64,000 bases of DNA from Clostridia bacterium (GCA_017380575.1 JAFODS010000004.1:1-64000), one strand, 5' to 3'. Counted from the stretch's first letter, positions 39,663 through 49,451 are shown. Program-made: numbers and translations. Notes: generated from the sequence alone by a model not told the origin.

Positions 39663-41444
39663 TTAGCACTCGAATTCGATTGATGCGAATGTAGCGTTTG
39701 TTCTGTCATAGATAGTCCATGTCTTGCAAAGACCAACAAGGCTGAGAACGCTGTTTTCGCCAACACCGATCTTGAGGATGCCATAAACATCTGCGTGACC
39801 GCTGATCTGAATGTCACCTTCGAAGTCCATACCTGCAGCTACTTCTGCAAGGTAGTCGATCGGCACTGCATATGTTGACTGGAATACGGGGTTACCGTTT
39901 TCGTCAACGAAACGAGCTGTTGCTTCAACCCAAGCACCAACACCGCCGAACACCTCAACGTCTACGATTGTGTAGCCGAAGAGACCGAGACCAACACCAA
40001 GACCAAGCATGATTTCGAATTCGCCGTAGATATCAACTACACGGTCGATAACCTTAGAATCGCTAACCTTGCTTACTTTGTTGTTGATAACAGAAATGCC
40101 GTGGAACTCTTCTGAAACAACTGTGATTGTCATTCTGCCGTTAACACCGATGTGAAGCATAATGTCAAAGTTGAATGTAAGAGGAGTTGTGCCGAGAGGA
40201 ACAACTACTGTGAAGAGCTTGATTGATGATGAGTCAAACTCGCTGAGGATGTACTTGTTAACAAGGTCATTGAATACCTTGCCAGCTTCGAGCTTCTCGC
40301 CCTCTGTCTTTACTTCCTCACCGAACTCTTTGTAGTAAGAACCTGCGATTGTTGTTTTGTCAACGAGGTCATACTTTGCATTGAGGTAAACTTCGTTGAA
40401 GCTGAGTGTCTTGATGTTAACGTCAGCCTTAGCATCTACTGAAAGGTTTGTAAGTGAATAGTCCTTAGTAACTGTTACACCGTCAACCGGAGATGTTGCA
40501 ACTGAGAAATCAAGACCTGTCTTTGTAGCTTCTGCGCTGATATCGAAATCACCGATTGAGAAGCTGATGTTACCGATAGTGAGAAGGATACCGTGGATGA
40601 TATTGTCGATCTGATCTGCTGAAAGACCTTCTGTATCGAACAAACCTTCGCTGATAACTTCACCGTTACCGTCCATAATCTTAGCTGTACCGAAGTTAAC
40701 GTCTGTTGAACCTTCGAAGTCGATCTTTTCGATTACTTCGTTGATAGCAACGTCAGATGTTTCAACAACCTTCTGACCGTCAACTACTTCTACTGCTTCT
40801 GCCTTGAATGCAGCGTCGTCAGCAACGAAAACGTCACCTGCAACGATATCTTCTTCTGCATCAAGAACGATTGCTTCGCCTGCAACTTCGTATGTATCAA
40901 CAGTCTTAACACCTTCAACGAGATCAAAATCGTCGAAAACGTCACCTGATGTGATACGAAGGCTTGCTGCGAGAGTGATTGCTGCTGTGATGTCATTAAC
41001 TGTCATAGCGTCTGTGCTTACTGTGCCGTCTGCTTCAACAGGAATGAGATCATTAGCAACTGCGATAGAAACCTTTTCGATATTCTCGAAATCTGCAGCG
41101 TTAGCAATTTCTACTTCTTCGTCAGTTGTGAGGTTTGCAGCATTAACAAGAACTGTTGCAACAAACTCTGTGTCTGCGAAAGCAAGTACATCGATTACTT
41201 CGTAATCAACGAGAACGTTATACTGTGCCGCTGCAGCAACAGCGTCATAATACTCGTTATCCGGTGCGACGCCGTAAAGAACTTCGTCAGTATCCGGAGC
41301 AGTGTAACCGAAAGCCACGCCAACATCTGTCAAGAAATCACCGATTTCCATGTTGTCTCCGCCCGGCCATGAGAAGCCCGGGAAAAGAGTTGTCATGATT
41401 GTCATGATGATTGACAAAATGATTGAAATGATTTTTGTGCTCAT
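39663..41444 (-). CDS. Large acidic secreted protein, SLH-like N-terminus
   Basis: 593 residues, not recognised as a named family. The N-terminus (MSTKIISIILSIIMTIMTT...) is a hydrophobic export signal. Residues about 30-190 show two repeats with the spacing of degenerate S-layer homology domains (YYDAVAAAAQYNVLVDYEV..., with VNDITAAITLAASLRIT as a second). The rest is an acidic beta-rich region with long Val/Asp/Glu stretches and almost no Cys. No catalytic motif is seen. The regular codon use, strong start (AGGAGGAATTG) and perfect-spacing promoter suggest high expression, so it may be an abundant cell-surface or secreted protein. The SLH reading is by eye and low confidence. Confidence 0.7.
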   Translation of the reverse strand: MSTKIISIILSIIMTIMTTLFPGFSWPGGDNMEIGDFLTDVGVAFGYTAPDTDEVLYGVAPDNEYYDAVAAAAQYNVLVDYEVIDVLAFADTEFVATVLVNAANLTTDEEVEIANAADFENIEKVSIAVANDLIPVEADGTVSTDAMTVNDITAAITLAASLRITSGDVFDDFDLVEGVKTVDTYEVAGEAIVLDAEEDIVAGDVFVADDAAFKAEAVEVVDGQKVVETSDVAINEVIEKIDFEGSTDVNFGTAKIMDGNGEVISEGLFDTEGLSADQIDNIIHGILLTIGNISFSIGDFDISAEATKTGLDFSVATSPVDGVTVTKDYSLTNLSVDAKADVNIKTLSFNEVYLNAKYDLVDKTTIAGSYYKEFGEEVKTEGEKLEAGKVFNDLVNKYILSEFDSSSIKLFTVVVPLGTTPLTFNFDIMLHIGVNGRMTITVVSEEFHGISVINNKVSKVSDSKVIDRVVDIYGEFEIMLGLGVGLGLFGYTIVDVEVFGGVGAWVEATARFVDENGNPVFQSTYAVPIDYLAEVAAGMDFEGDIQISGHADVYGILKIGVGENSVLSLVGLCKTWTIYDRTNATFASIEFEC

Positions 41445-41463
41445 AACAATTCCTCCTATAAAT

Positions 41464-41560
41464 TTTTCGAGGTCAGGTTTTCACCCGTCCGGAAAGTGGT
41501 ATAACGTTAGTACCGCTTTTAGGTTAAGTCGCCCGTAAGCAACAACTGCAGAAAACACTT
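41464..41560 (-). ncRNA. Structured 5' leader of the acidic protein gene, class unknown
   Basis: On the minus strand, TCGAGG (near 41560) pairs with CCTCGA (near 41470), and GGAAAGTG pairs with CACTTTCC inside it. Two inner hairpins follow: GTTGTTGC/GGGCGAC..AAC and GGTA..TAACGTT..TACC. The whole leader between promoter and ATG is taken up by this fold. It does not match the riboswitch classes I know. The 417 bases 41445-41861 hold only the leader, the promoter and AT-rich DNA. Confidence 0.45.
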
Positions 41561-41572
41561 TCCTCGATTCGG

Positions 41573-41601
41573 ATTATAGTATATTCACCGTCAATTTTCA
41601 A
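41573..41601 (-). promoter_or_regulatory. Promoter of the acidic secreted protein gene
   Basis: On the minus strand: TTGAAA (41601-41596), 17-bp spacer, TATAAT (41578-41573). Confidence 0.85.
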
Positions 41602-41816
41602 GTATTTTTTAATCATTTTTAATCATTTTTGGTTAATTTTATCATTTTGCACAACATATAGTGCTGCATTCGTTGCCAAAAACTATGATGTTTGTGCAAC
41701 TTGACAAAAATATATAAATATGTGTTTTCAAGCAAAAATGAATACACATATGAATAATTCAATTCGTCAAACTTTTCACATTTCCGTTCGGCTTTTTTAC
41801 TATATTATATGCAAAA

Positions 41817-41842
41817 ACGGCAGCCGTTTTACCGACTGCCGT
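41817..41842 (-). terminator. Terminator of the PFOR gene
   Basis: ACGGCAG..CTGCCGT hairpin, with T bases on the minus strand. Confidence 0.8.
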
Positions 41843-41861
41843 TAATTTTATTTGGATTTGA

Positions 41862-44800
41862 TTATTCCTCTGTGCCGTAGATCTTTGCAAGTCTCTGAAG
41901 GTGAGCATAACGATCCTTAGCATCTGCCTCAGCCTTTGCGAAGAGTGCTTCAGCTCTTTCAGGGAATGAACGTGTAAGAGATGCATAACGAGCTTCGTTA
42001 AGAAGGAATGCACGGTAGCCCTCTGTTGCAGGAGTCTTAGAATCAAGGATGAACGGATTCTTACCTTCTGCCTTGAGTGCCGGGTTGTAACGGAACATAT
42101 TCCAGTAACCGCAGTCAACAGCCTTCTTCATTTCAGCCTGGCAGTTGATCATACCGCCCTTGATTGAGTGCATTTCACACGGAGCGTAACCGATGATGAT
42201 TGACGGTCCCGGATATGCTTCAGCTTCCATGATTGCCTTGAGTGTCTGGTTCATATCAGCACCCATAGCGATCTGTGCAACGTAAACGTAACCGTATGAC
42301 ATTGCGATTTCTGCAAGGCTCTTCTTAGCGATTGCCTTACCAGCTGCTGCGAACTGAGCAACCTGACCTACCTGAGAAGCCTTTGATGCCTGTCCGCCTG
42401 TATTTGAGTAAACTTCTGTATCGAATACCATGATGTTTACATCGTCGCCTGATGCAAGAACGTGGTCAACACCGCCGAAGCCGATGTCGTATGCCCAACC
42501 GTCACCACCGAAGATCCATACAGATTTCTTTGAAAGGTATTCCTTCTGAGCAAGGATTTCCTTAGAAGCATCGCAGCCGCACTTCTCGAGCTCAGCGATA
42601 AGAGCTTCTGTTGCAGCGCCGTTCTTTGCGCCGTCTGCTACTGTTGCAAGGTAGCCTTCGCAAGCTGCCTTAAGCTCAGCTGTAGCATTCTCGCACTCTG
42701 CAGCAGCCTTAACCTTTTCGATGAGGCTGTTACGGATAGCGTTCTGACCGAGGTACATACCGTAACCGTGCTCAGCGTTATCTTCGAAGAGTGAGTTAGC
42801 CCATGCAGGACCCTGACCCTTGCTGTTTGTTGTGTACGGTGATGTAGCTGCCGGACCACCCCAGATTGATGAACAACCTGTTGCGTTAGAGATATACATT
42901 CTGTCGCCGTAGAGCTGTGTGATAAGACGAGCGTAAGCTGTTTCAGCACAACCTGCACATGAGCCTGAGAACTCGAGCAACGGCTTCTTGTACTGGCTTG
43001 AAATAACAGTCATCTTCTCTGTTGTTTCAGCCTTTTCTGTTACGTTAGCTACACAGTAGTCAAATGCTGCCTGCTGTGCATCCTGGCTCTCACGAGATAC
43101 CATAACGAGTGAATTTGTCGGACAAACGCCTACGCAGACGCCGCAACCCATACAATCCATCGGTGATACTGCAAGAGTATAAGTGTAGTTTGTCTTTACG
43201 ATCGGCTTCGGAGCCTTCTTCATTACTGCAGGAGCAGCTGCAACTTCCTCTTCGCTGAGAGCGAAAGGTCTGATTGTAGCGTGCGGACAAACATAAGCAC
43301 ACTTGTTACACTTTGCGCAAGTTTCTGCATTCCACTCGGGAACCATAACTGCAACGCCGCGCTTCTCATATGCTGATGCACCCTGCTCGAATGTACCGTC
43401 GGCGTGATCCATAAAGTCAGAAACTGAAATGCTGTAACCGTCCATACGGCCAACAGGCTTCATGATGTTGTCAACCATCTTTGTGAGCTTTGCAGGACCT
43501 TCTGTCTTAACTGCTTCTGCTGAATCAGCAGCGTTTGCCCACTCTGCGGGAACTTCGATTTCTACGTATGCAGAAACACCTGCATCAATAGCATCCCAGT
43601 TGCACTTAACAACGTCGTCACCCTTCTTAGCGTATGACTTCTTAGCAGCTGCCTTCATGTAGTCAACAGCTTCCTCGATAGGCATAACCTTAGCAAGTGC
43701 GAAGAATGCAGCCTGGAGAATTGTGTTTGTTCTCTTACCCATACCAACCTTCTGAGCGAGGTCGATAGCGTTAACTGTGTAAAGCTTGATGTTGTTCTTA
43801 GCGATGTACTGCTTTGTTTCAGCGTTCATCTTTTCAGCAAGCTCTTTCTCATCCCACTGGCAGTTGATGAGGAATGTACCGCCCGGCTTAACGTCGTTAA
43901 CCATCTTGAAGCCCTTCTCGATGTATGAGGGGTTATGACAAGCAACGAAGTCTGCCTTGTTTACATAGTACGGGCTCTTGATAGCCTTATCACCGAAACG
44001 AAGGTGAGAAACAGTGATACCACCTGTCTTCTTTGAGTCGTACTGGAAGTAAGCCTGTACGAACTTGTCTGTGTGGTCACCGATGATCTTGATTGAGTTC
44101 TTGTTAGCACCAACAGTACCGTCACCGCCGAGACCCCAGAACTTGCACTCGATTGTGCCTTCTGCAGCTGTGTTCGGAGCAGCCTTCTCTTCAAGAGAAA
44201 GGTAAGTAACGTCGTCGTTGATACCAAGTGTGAAGTGAGCCTTCGGAGCATCCTTTGCAAGCTCGTCATATACTGCGAAGATGCTTGACGGAGGTGTATC
44301 CTTTGAACCGAGACCGTAACGGCCGCCGATTACCTGGATGCCTGACTTACCTGCTGCTGCAAGAGCTGCGATAACGTCAAGGTAAAGAGGTTCACCGATT
44401 GAACCGGGCTCCTTTGTTCTGTCAAGAACAGCGAGCTTCTTACATGATGCAGGAACAGCCTCTGCAAACTTCTCAACTGAGAAAGGTCTGTAAAGACGAA
44501 CCTTGATAAGACCAACCTTCTCGCCCTTGGCAAGGAGATAGTCAATAACTTCTTCTGCAACGTCACAGATTGAACCCATAGCAACGATAACGTTCTCTGC
44601 GTCAGCTGCACCGTAGTAGTTGAAGAGCTTATAATCTGTACCAAGCTTAGCGTTAACCTTGTCCATGTACTTCTCAGCAATTGCGGGAACTGCATCATAG
44701 TACTTGTTACAAGCTTCACGGTGCTGGAAGAAGATGTCGTCGTTCTCGTGAGAACCACGCATTACAGGATGCTCAGGATTAAGAGCACGTGCACGGAATG

Positions 44801-45404
44801 CGTTAACAGCATCCATATCGCACATTTCCTTGAGGTCTTCGTAATCCCAGATCTCGATCTTCTGGAGCTCGTGTGATGTACGGAAACCGTCGAAGAAGTT
44901 GATGAACGGAACACGGCTTTCGATAGCTGTGAGATGTGCAACAGCACCAAGGTCCATAACTTCCTGTGTGTTTGTTTCAGCGAGCATTGCGAAACCTGTC
45001 TGACGACAAGCGTAAACGTCTGAATGGTCACCGAAGATATTAAGAGCATGAGAAGCTACGCAACGAGCTGATACATGGAAAACGCTGGGAAGAAGTTCAC
45101 CTGCGATTTTGTACATGTTCGGGATCATAAGAAGAAGACCCTGAGAAGCTGTGTAAGTTGTTGTCATAGCACCTGCTGCGAGTGAGCCGTGTACTGTACC
45201 TGCAGCACCAGCCTCTGACTGCATTTCTGCAACCTTAACTGTTGTGCCGAAGATGTTCTTTCTGCCCTGTGCTGACCACTGGTCAACATAGTCTGCCATG
45301 GGGCTTGACGGTGTGATAGGATAAATACCTGCAACTTCTGTAAACGCATAAGATACGTGAGCAGCAGCGGTATTACCGTCCATGGTTTGCTTGATTCTTG
45401 CCAT
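41862..45404 (-). CDS. nifJ: Pyruvate:ferredoxin (flavodoxin) oxidoreductase
   Basis: 1180 residues, the usual length of the single-chain enzyme. Domain order: N-terminal pyrimidine-binding domain (GNTAAAHVSYAFTEVAGIYP), transketolase-like C-terminal domain II, gamma domain, EKR segment, two 4Fe-4S ferredoxin motifs (CAKCNKCAYVCPH and CMGCGVCVGVCPT near 690 and 750), then the TPP domain with a Cys-ligated third cluster (GSCAGCAETAYA) and GDGWAYDIGFGG. It oxidises pyruvate to acetyl-CoA and CO2 and reduces ferredoxin, the electron donor of the hydrogenase coded at 22-27 kb. It is a single-gene unit with a strong promoter. Confidence 0.97.
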   Translation of the reverse strand: MARIKQTMDGNTAAAHVSYAFTEVAGIYPITPSSPMADYVDQWSAQGRKNIFGTTVKVAEMQSEAGAAGTVHGSLAAGAMTTTYTASQGLLLMIPNMYKIAGELLPSVFHVSARCVASHALNIFGDHSDVYACRQTGFAMLAETNTQEVMDLGAVAHLTAIESRVPFINFFDGFRTSHELQKIEIWDYEDLKEMCDMDAVNAFRARALNPEHPVMRGSHENDDIFFQHREACNKYYDAVPAIAEKYMDKVNAKLGTDYKLFNYYGAADAENVIVAMGSICDVAEEVIDYLLAKGEKVGLIKVRLYRPFSVEKFAEAVPASCKKLAVLDRTKEPGSIGEPLYLDVIAALAAAGKSGIQVIGGRYGLGSKDTPPSSIFAVYDELAKDAPKAHFTLGINDDVTYLSLEEKAAPNTAAEGTIECKFWGLGGDGTVGANKNSIKIIGDHTDKFVQAYFQYDSKKTGGITVSHLRFGDKAIKSPYYVNKADFVACHNPSYIEKGFKMVNDVKPGGTFLINCQWDEKELAEKMNAETKQYIAKNNIKLYTVNAIDLAQKVGMGKRTNTILQAAFFALAKVMPIEEAVDYMKAAAKKSYAKKGDDVVKCNWDAIDAGVSAYVEIEVPAEWANAADSAEAVKTEGPAKLTKMVDNIMKPVGRMDGYSISVSDFMDHADGTFEQGASAYEKRGVAVMVPEWNAETCAKCNKCAYVCPHATIRPFALSEEEVAAAPAVMKKAPKPIVKTNYTYTLAVSPMDCMGCGVCVGVCPTNSLVMVSRESQDAQQAAFDYCVANVTEKAETTEKMTVISSQYKKPLLEFSGSCAGCAETAYARLITQLYGDRMYISNATGCSSIWGGPAATSPYTTNSKGQGPAWANSLFEDNAEHGYGMYLGQNAIRNSLIEKVKAAAECENATAELKAACEGYLATVADGAKNGAATEALIAELEKCGCDASKEILAQKEYLSKKSVWIFGGDGWAYDIGFGGVDHVLASGDDVNIMVFDTEVYSNTGGQASKASQVGQVAQFAAAGKAIAKKSLAEIAMSYGYVYVAQIAMGADMNQTLKAIMEAEAYPGPSIIIGYAPCEMHSIKGGMINCQAEMKKAVDCGYWNMFRYNPALKAEGKNPFILDSKTPATEGYRAFLLNEARYASLTRSFPERAEALFAKAEADAKDRYAHLQRLAKIYGTEE

Positions 45405-45463
45405 TTGCTTTTTCCTCCTTAGAGTTATATTGATAAATATAGCAATTTATTTTACCACCGTAA

Positions 45464-45492
45464 ATAATAACACTTTTAAAGCAATATGTAAA
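45464..45492 (-). promoter_or_regulatory. Promoter of nifJ
   Basis: On the minus strand: TTTACA (45492-45487), 17-bp spacer, TATTAT (45469-45464) with upstream TG. Confidence 0.78.
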
Positions 45493-45642
45493 CATCTAAA
45501 CGCCAAAAAAGTTTGTCAAATATGGATTTTTATTCAATATCTTTTTTGTATAAGATGTTAAAAAGTTGTCATTTTTGTAAATTGTTTCAGTTTTTATACG
45601 TTTTAACTTCGTTTTATCGTCGCAAGTGACGTGTTTTTTCCC

Positions 45643-45681
45643 TTGACACTAAACACTATTTATGATATCTTTATTTATAAT
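45643..45681 (+). promoter_or_regulatory. Promoter of the ileS T-box transcript
   Basis: TTGACA (45643-45648) with TATCTT at 17 bp (45666-45671); a better TATAAT (45676-45681) is 10 bases farther. The exact -10 is uncertain. Confidence 0.6.
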
Positions 45682-45689
45682 GTAATAAA

Positions 45690-45910
45690 GAACGGCGTTG
45701 AAGAAGACAGTATGCACTGTGCGAAGCCTTAGCGAGTCGGGGACGGTGGAAGCCCGATGCGATGTACACTTTGCTGAAAATCACTTCCGAGCTTCGGGCT
45801 GAAAGCAGTAAGCCTTGACGGTTGTCCCCCGTTAAAAGGAACGCATATTATAGTATGTTGAATAGGTGGTTGCGAGTTTTCTCGTCCTGTTTCACACGGG
45901 ACGGGTTTTT
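45690..45910 (+). promoter_or_regulatory. T-box leader of ileS (Ile-specific)
   Basis: The leader has the stem I AG-bulge region GCGAGTCGGGGACGGTG, a specifier loop GAAAATCACTTCCGAGC with the Ile codon ATC, the conserved AGTAAGCCTTGACGG, and the T-box segment AATAGGTGGTTGCGAG with TGGT to pair the tRNA ACCA end. A terminator, CGTCCTG..CGGGACG with a T-run, follows at 45878-45910. Uncharged tRNA-Ile would favour the antiterminator. The gap 45405-45946 is otherwise promoter and AT-rich DNA. Confidence 0.92.
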
Positions 45911-45946
45911 ATTTTTCCTGTTCACAACGATTAAGGAGTGTATTGA

Positions 45947-48900
45947 ATGTACAAGAAAGTTCCCGCTAATATGAACTTTGTCGAGCGTGAAAAATCAATC
46001 GAAAAGTTCTGGGCAGAAAACAAAATTTTTGAAAAGACCTGCGAAAAGCAGGGTCCGTCTTACGTTTTCTATGACGGTCCGCCGACAGCTAACGGTAAGC
46101 CTCATATCGGTCACGTGCTTACACGTGTTATCAAGGATATGATTCCCCGTTACCGCACAATGAAGGGTTATCAGGTACCCCGTAAAGCAGGTTGGGACAC
46201 ACACGGTCTTCCCGTTGAGCTTGAGGTTGAAAAGCTTCTCGGCCTTGACGGTAAGGAGCAGATTGAAGAATACGGTCTTGAGCCGTTCATCGAAAAGTGT
46301 AAGGAAAGCGTTTGGAAGTACAAGGGAATGTGGGAAGATTTCTCATTCACAGTCGGCTTCTGGGCTGATATGAACGACCCGTACGTTACTTACCATAACT
46401 CATTCATCGAGTCAGAGTGGTGGGCACTCAAGCAGATTTATGACAAGGGACTTATCTACAAGGGATTCAAGATTGTTCCCTACTGTCCCCGTTGCGGAAC
46501 ACCGCTTTCATCACACGAAGTTGCACAGGGCTACAAGAACGTTAAAGAGCGTTCAGCAATTGTTCGTTTCAAGGTTGTCGGTGAAGACGCTTACTTCCTT
46601 GCATGGACAACAACTCCGTGGACACTTCCGTCAAACGTTGCACTTTGCGTAAACCCGAAGGATGAATATGCAAAGGTTAAGGCAGGCGACGGCTACACAT
46701 ATTATATGGCAGTTGAGCTTCTTGACAAGGTTCTCGGCTCACTTGCAACAGAGGATGCACCTGCATACGAAATCCTTGAAAAGTATGTTGGTACAGACCT
46801 TGAAAGAAAAGAATATGAGCCTCTCTTTGCTTGTGCAGGTGAAGTTGCTGCAAAGCAGAAGAAAAAAGGTTTCTTCGTAACCTGCGACAGCTATGTTACA
46901 ATGTCTGACGGTACAGGTATTGTTCACATCGCACCGGCATTCGGTGAAGACGACTCAAAGGTCGGCAGAAAGTATGACCTTCCGTTCGTTCAGTTTGTTG
47001 ACGGTGCAGGTCATATGACAGACAACACACCGTTCGGTGGTCTTTTCGTTAAGGATGCAGATATGCCTATCCTTCAGGACCTTGAGGACAGAAAGCTTCT
47101 CTTCTCTGCTCCGAAGTTTGAGCATGACTATCCGTTCTGCTGGCGTTGCGACACTCCGCTTATCTACTATGCAAGAGAGTCATGGTTCATCGAAATGACA
47201 AAGGTTAAGGATAACCTTATCAAGAATAACAACACAATCAATTGGATTCCCGAAAGCATCGGTAAGGGACGTTTCGGCGACTGGCTTGTAAACGTTCAGG
47301 ACTGGGGTATCAGCCGTAACCGTTACTGGGGTACTCCGCTTAACATCTGGGAATGTGAATGCGGTCACAGACATTCAATCGGAAGCATTGAAGAGCTCAA
47401 ATCAATGTCTTCAAACTGCCCGGATGAAATCGAGCTTCACCGCCCGTACATCGACGCTGTTACAATCAAATGTCCTGAGTGCGGCGGCGAAATGAAGAGA
47501 GTTCCCGAAGTTATCGACTGTTGGTTCGACTCAGGTGCAATGCCCTTCGCACAGCACCACTATCCGTTCGAAAACAAGGAGCTTTTCGAATCACAGTTCC
47601 CTGCAGACTTCATTTCAGAAGCTGTTGACCAGACACGTGGCTGGTTCTATTCACTTCTTGCTATTTCAACTCTTATCTTTGACAAGGCTCCGTTCAAGAA
47701 CGTTATCGTTCTCGGTCACGTTCAGGATGAAAACGGTCAGAAGATGAGTAAATCAAAGGGTAACGCAGTTGACCCGTTTGATGCACTTGAAACCTACGGT
47801 GCAGACGCAATCCGTTGGTACTTCTATACAAACTCAGCTCCGTGGCTCCCGAACCGCTTCCACGGAAAGGCAGTTACAGAGGGTCAGCGTAAGTTTATGG
47901 GTACACTCTGGAACACATACGCTTTCTATGTTCTCTATGCAGACATCGACGAGTTTGACCCGACAAAGTACGAGCTTAAATACGACAGCCTTTCAGTAAT
48001 GGACAAGTGGCTTCTTTCAAAGCTCAACACAATGGTCGGTACAGTTGACAACAACCTTGAAAACTATAAGATTCCCGAAGCTTGTAAGGCTCTTCAGGAG
48101 TTCGTTGACGAGATGAGTAACTGGTACGTCCGCCGTTGCCGTGAGCGTTACTGGAAGCAGGAGCTTGACGAGGATAAGATCAACGCTTACCTCACACTCT
48201 ACCACACACTCGTTACAGTTGCTAAGACAGCTGCTCCGATGATTCCGTTTATGGCTGAGGATATCTATCAGAACCTCGTATGTTCAGTTGACAAGGACGC
48301 TCCCGAAAGCATCCACCTTTGCTCATTCCCCGAAGTTAACAAAGACTTCGTTGATGCAGAGCTTGAAAAGAACATGGACATCGTTCTCAACATCGTTGGT
48401 CTCGGACGTACAGCTCGTAATGGTGCTAACATCAAGAACCGTCAGCCTCTCGGCTCAATGCTTGTTAATGCAGGCGTAGGCGTAAGCCTTGACGGTTACT
48501 GTGCAGACATCATCAAGGAAGAGCTTAACGTTAAGGAAATCACATTCGTTGATGAGGCTAACGACCTTGTAAGCTACAACTTCAAGCCGCAGCTCAAGAC
48601 ACTCGGACCCAAGTACGGTAAGCAGCTCGGTGAAATCCGTAACCTTCTTGCAGAGCTTGACGGCACTGCAGCAAAGAAGGAGCTCGACGCTAACGGTTGC
48701 ATTAAGCTCAACATCAGCATCGGTGAAATCGAGCTCACAGCAGATGACCTTCTTATTGAAACAATTCAGAAGAGTGGTCTCTTCTCAGTATCAGATTTCG
48801 GTGTAACAGTTGCAATCGACACAGAGCTTACACCTGAGCTTATTGAGGAAGGCTTTGTACGTGAAATCATCAGCAAGATTCAGACAATGCGTAAGGACGC

Positions 48901-49099
48901 TGACTTCAACGTTACAGACCGCATTATCATTTCTGTTGCAGGCAACGACAAGATTGCAGAGCTTATCACAAAGAATAAGGATATGATCTTCACAACAGTT
49001 GTTGCAGATGAAATTGTTACAGGAGAAGCAAACGGCTACACAGCTGAATGGAACATCAACGGCGAGAAAGTAACCCTCGGCGTTAAGGTTGCAGAATAA
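45947..49099 (+). CDS. ileS: Isoleucyl-tRNA synthetase
   Basis: 1050 residues of the IleS type-2-like long form. The HIGH motif is GPPTANGKPHIGHVLTRV near residue 45; CP1 editing domain about 180-400; KMSKS in NGQKMSKSKGNAVDPFD near 595; the C-terminal anticodon domain includes MSNWYVRRCRERYW. The zinc-binding cysteines typical of some IleRS are seen as CECGHRH and CPECGGEM. It attaches isoleucine to tRNA-Ile and is controlled by the T-box leader. GGAG precedes the start. Confidence 0.97.
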   Translation: MYKKVPANMNFVEREKSIEKFWAENKIFEKTCEKQGPSYVFYDGPPTANGKPHIGHVLTRVIKDMIPRYRTMKGYQVPRKAGWDTHGLPVELEVEKLLGLDGKEQIEEYGLEPFIEKCKESVWKYKGMWEDFSFTVGFWADMNDPYVTYHNSFIESEWWALKQIYDKGLIYKGFKIVPYCPRCGTPLSSHEVAQGYKNVKERSAIVRFKVVGEDAYFLAWTTTPWTLPSNVALCVNPKDEYAKVKAGDGYTYYMAVELLDKVLGSLATEDAPAYEILEKYVGTDLERKEYEPLFACAGEVAAKQKKKGFFVTCDSYVTMSDGTGIVHIAPAFGEDDSKVGRKYDLPFVQFVDGAGHMTDNTPFGGLFVKDADMPILQDLEDRKLLFSAPKFEHDYPFCWRCDTPLIYYARESWFIEMTKVKDNLIKNNNTINWIPESIGKGRFGDWLVNVQDWGISRNRYWGTPLNIWECECGHRHSIGSIEELKSMSSNCPDEIELHRPYIDAVTIKCPECGGEMKRVPEVIDCWFDSGAMPFAQHHYPFENKELFESQFPADFISEAVDQTRGWFYSLLAISTLIFDKAPFKNVIVLGHVQDENGQKMSKSKGNAVDPFDALETYGADAIRWYFYTNSAPWLPNRFHGKAVTEGQRKFMGTLWNTYAFYVLYADIDEFDPTKYELKYDSLSVMDKWLLSKLNTMVGTVDNNLENYKIPEACKALQEFVDEMSNWYVRRCRERYWKQELDEDKINAYLTLYHTLVTVAKTAAPMIPFMAEDIYQNLVCSVDKDAPESIHLCSFPEVNKDFVDAELEKNMDIVLNIVGLGRTARNGANIKNRQPLGSMLVNAGVGVSLDGYCADIIKEELNVKEITFVDEANDLVSYNFKPQLKTLGPKYGKQLGEIRNLLAELDGTAAKKELDANGCIKLNISIGEIELTADDLLIETIQKSGLFSVSDFGVTVAIDTELTPELIEEGFVREIISKIQTMRKDADFNVTDRIIISVAGNDKIAELITKNKDMIFTTVVADEIVTGEANGYTAEWNINGEKVTLGVKVAE

Positions 49100-49114
49100 T
49101 TAAATAAAGTTAAT

Positions 49115-49148
49115 GGCAGTAATGATTCAAACGTCATTACTGCCATTT
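49115..49148 (+). terminator. Terminator of ileS
   Basis: GGCAGTAATGA-ttcaaacg-TCATTACTGCC followed by ATTTTGCTTTT. Confidence 0.85.
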
Positions 49149-49168
49149 TGCTTTTCTCTCCAGCCGTC

Positions 49169-49435
49169 AAATTCGGGTTTGTCGGAGTCTTTGATTTTGC
49201 ACAATCTATCTCTGTGCTCGTAGGGACCGGTCTCCCGGACGGTCCGCAGATTACGCTGAATTAACGGACGGTCGAGGACGCCCGTCCCTACGCAGTTAAC
49301 TAAAACAGGGTTCGCAGGGTCGATTCACGAATCGACCACTAAATCATATCAAATTTTAAAGGGACGTCGAGGACGTCGTCCCCTACACGGTTATTTGAAA
49401 CTGGGTTTGTAGGGCACGACGTTTACGACGTGCCG
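49169..49435. repeat. Hairpin-module array, copy C
   Basis: It shares order and sequence with copy A (14158) for modules 1, 2 and 4: GGACCGGTCTCCCGGACGGTCC, GGACGGTCGAGGACGCCCGTCC and GGGACGTCGAGGACGTCGTCCC. Module 3 is replaced by GGTCGATTCACGAATCGACC, and module 5 is GGCACGACGTTTACGACGTGCC. It lies in the 555-base interval 49100-49654, which otherwise holds a gene remnant and terminators. Confidence 0.78.
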
Positions 49436-49451
49436 ATATTCTGCTGTATTT

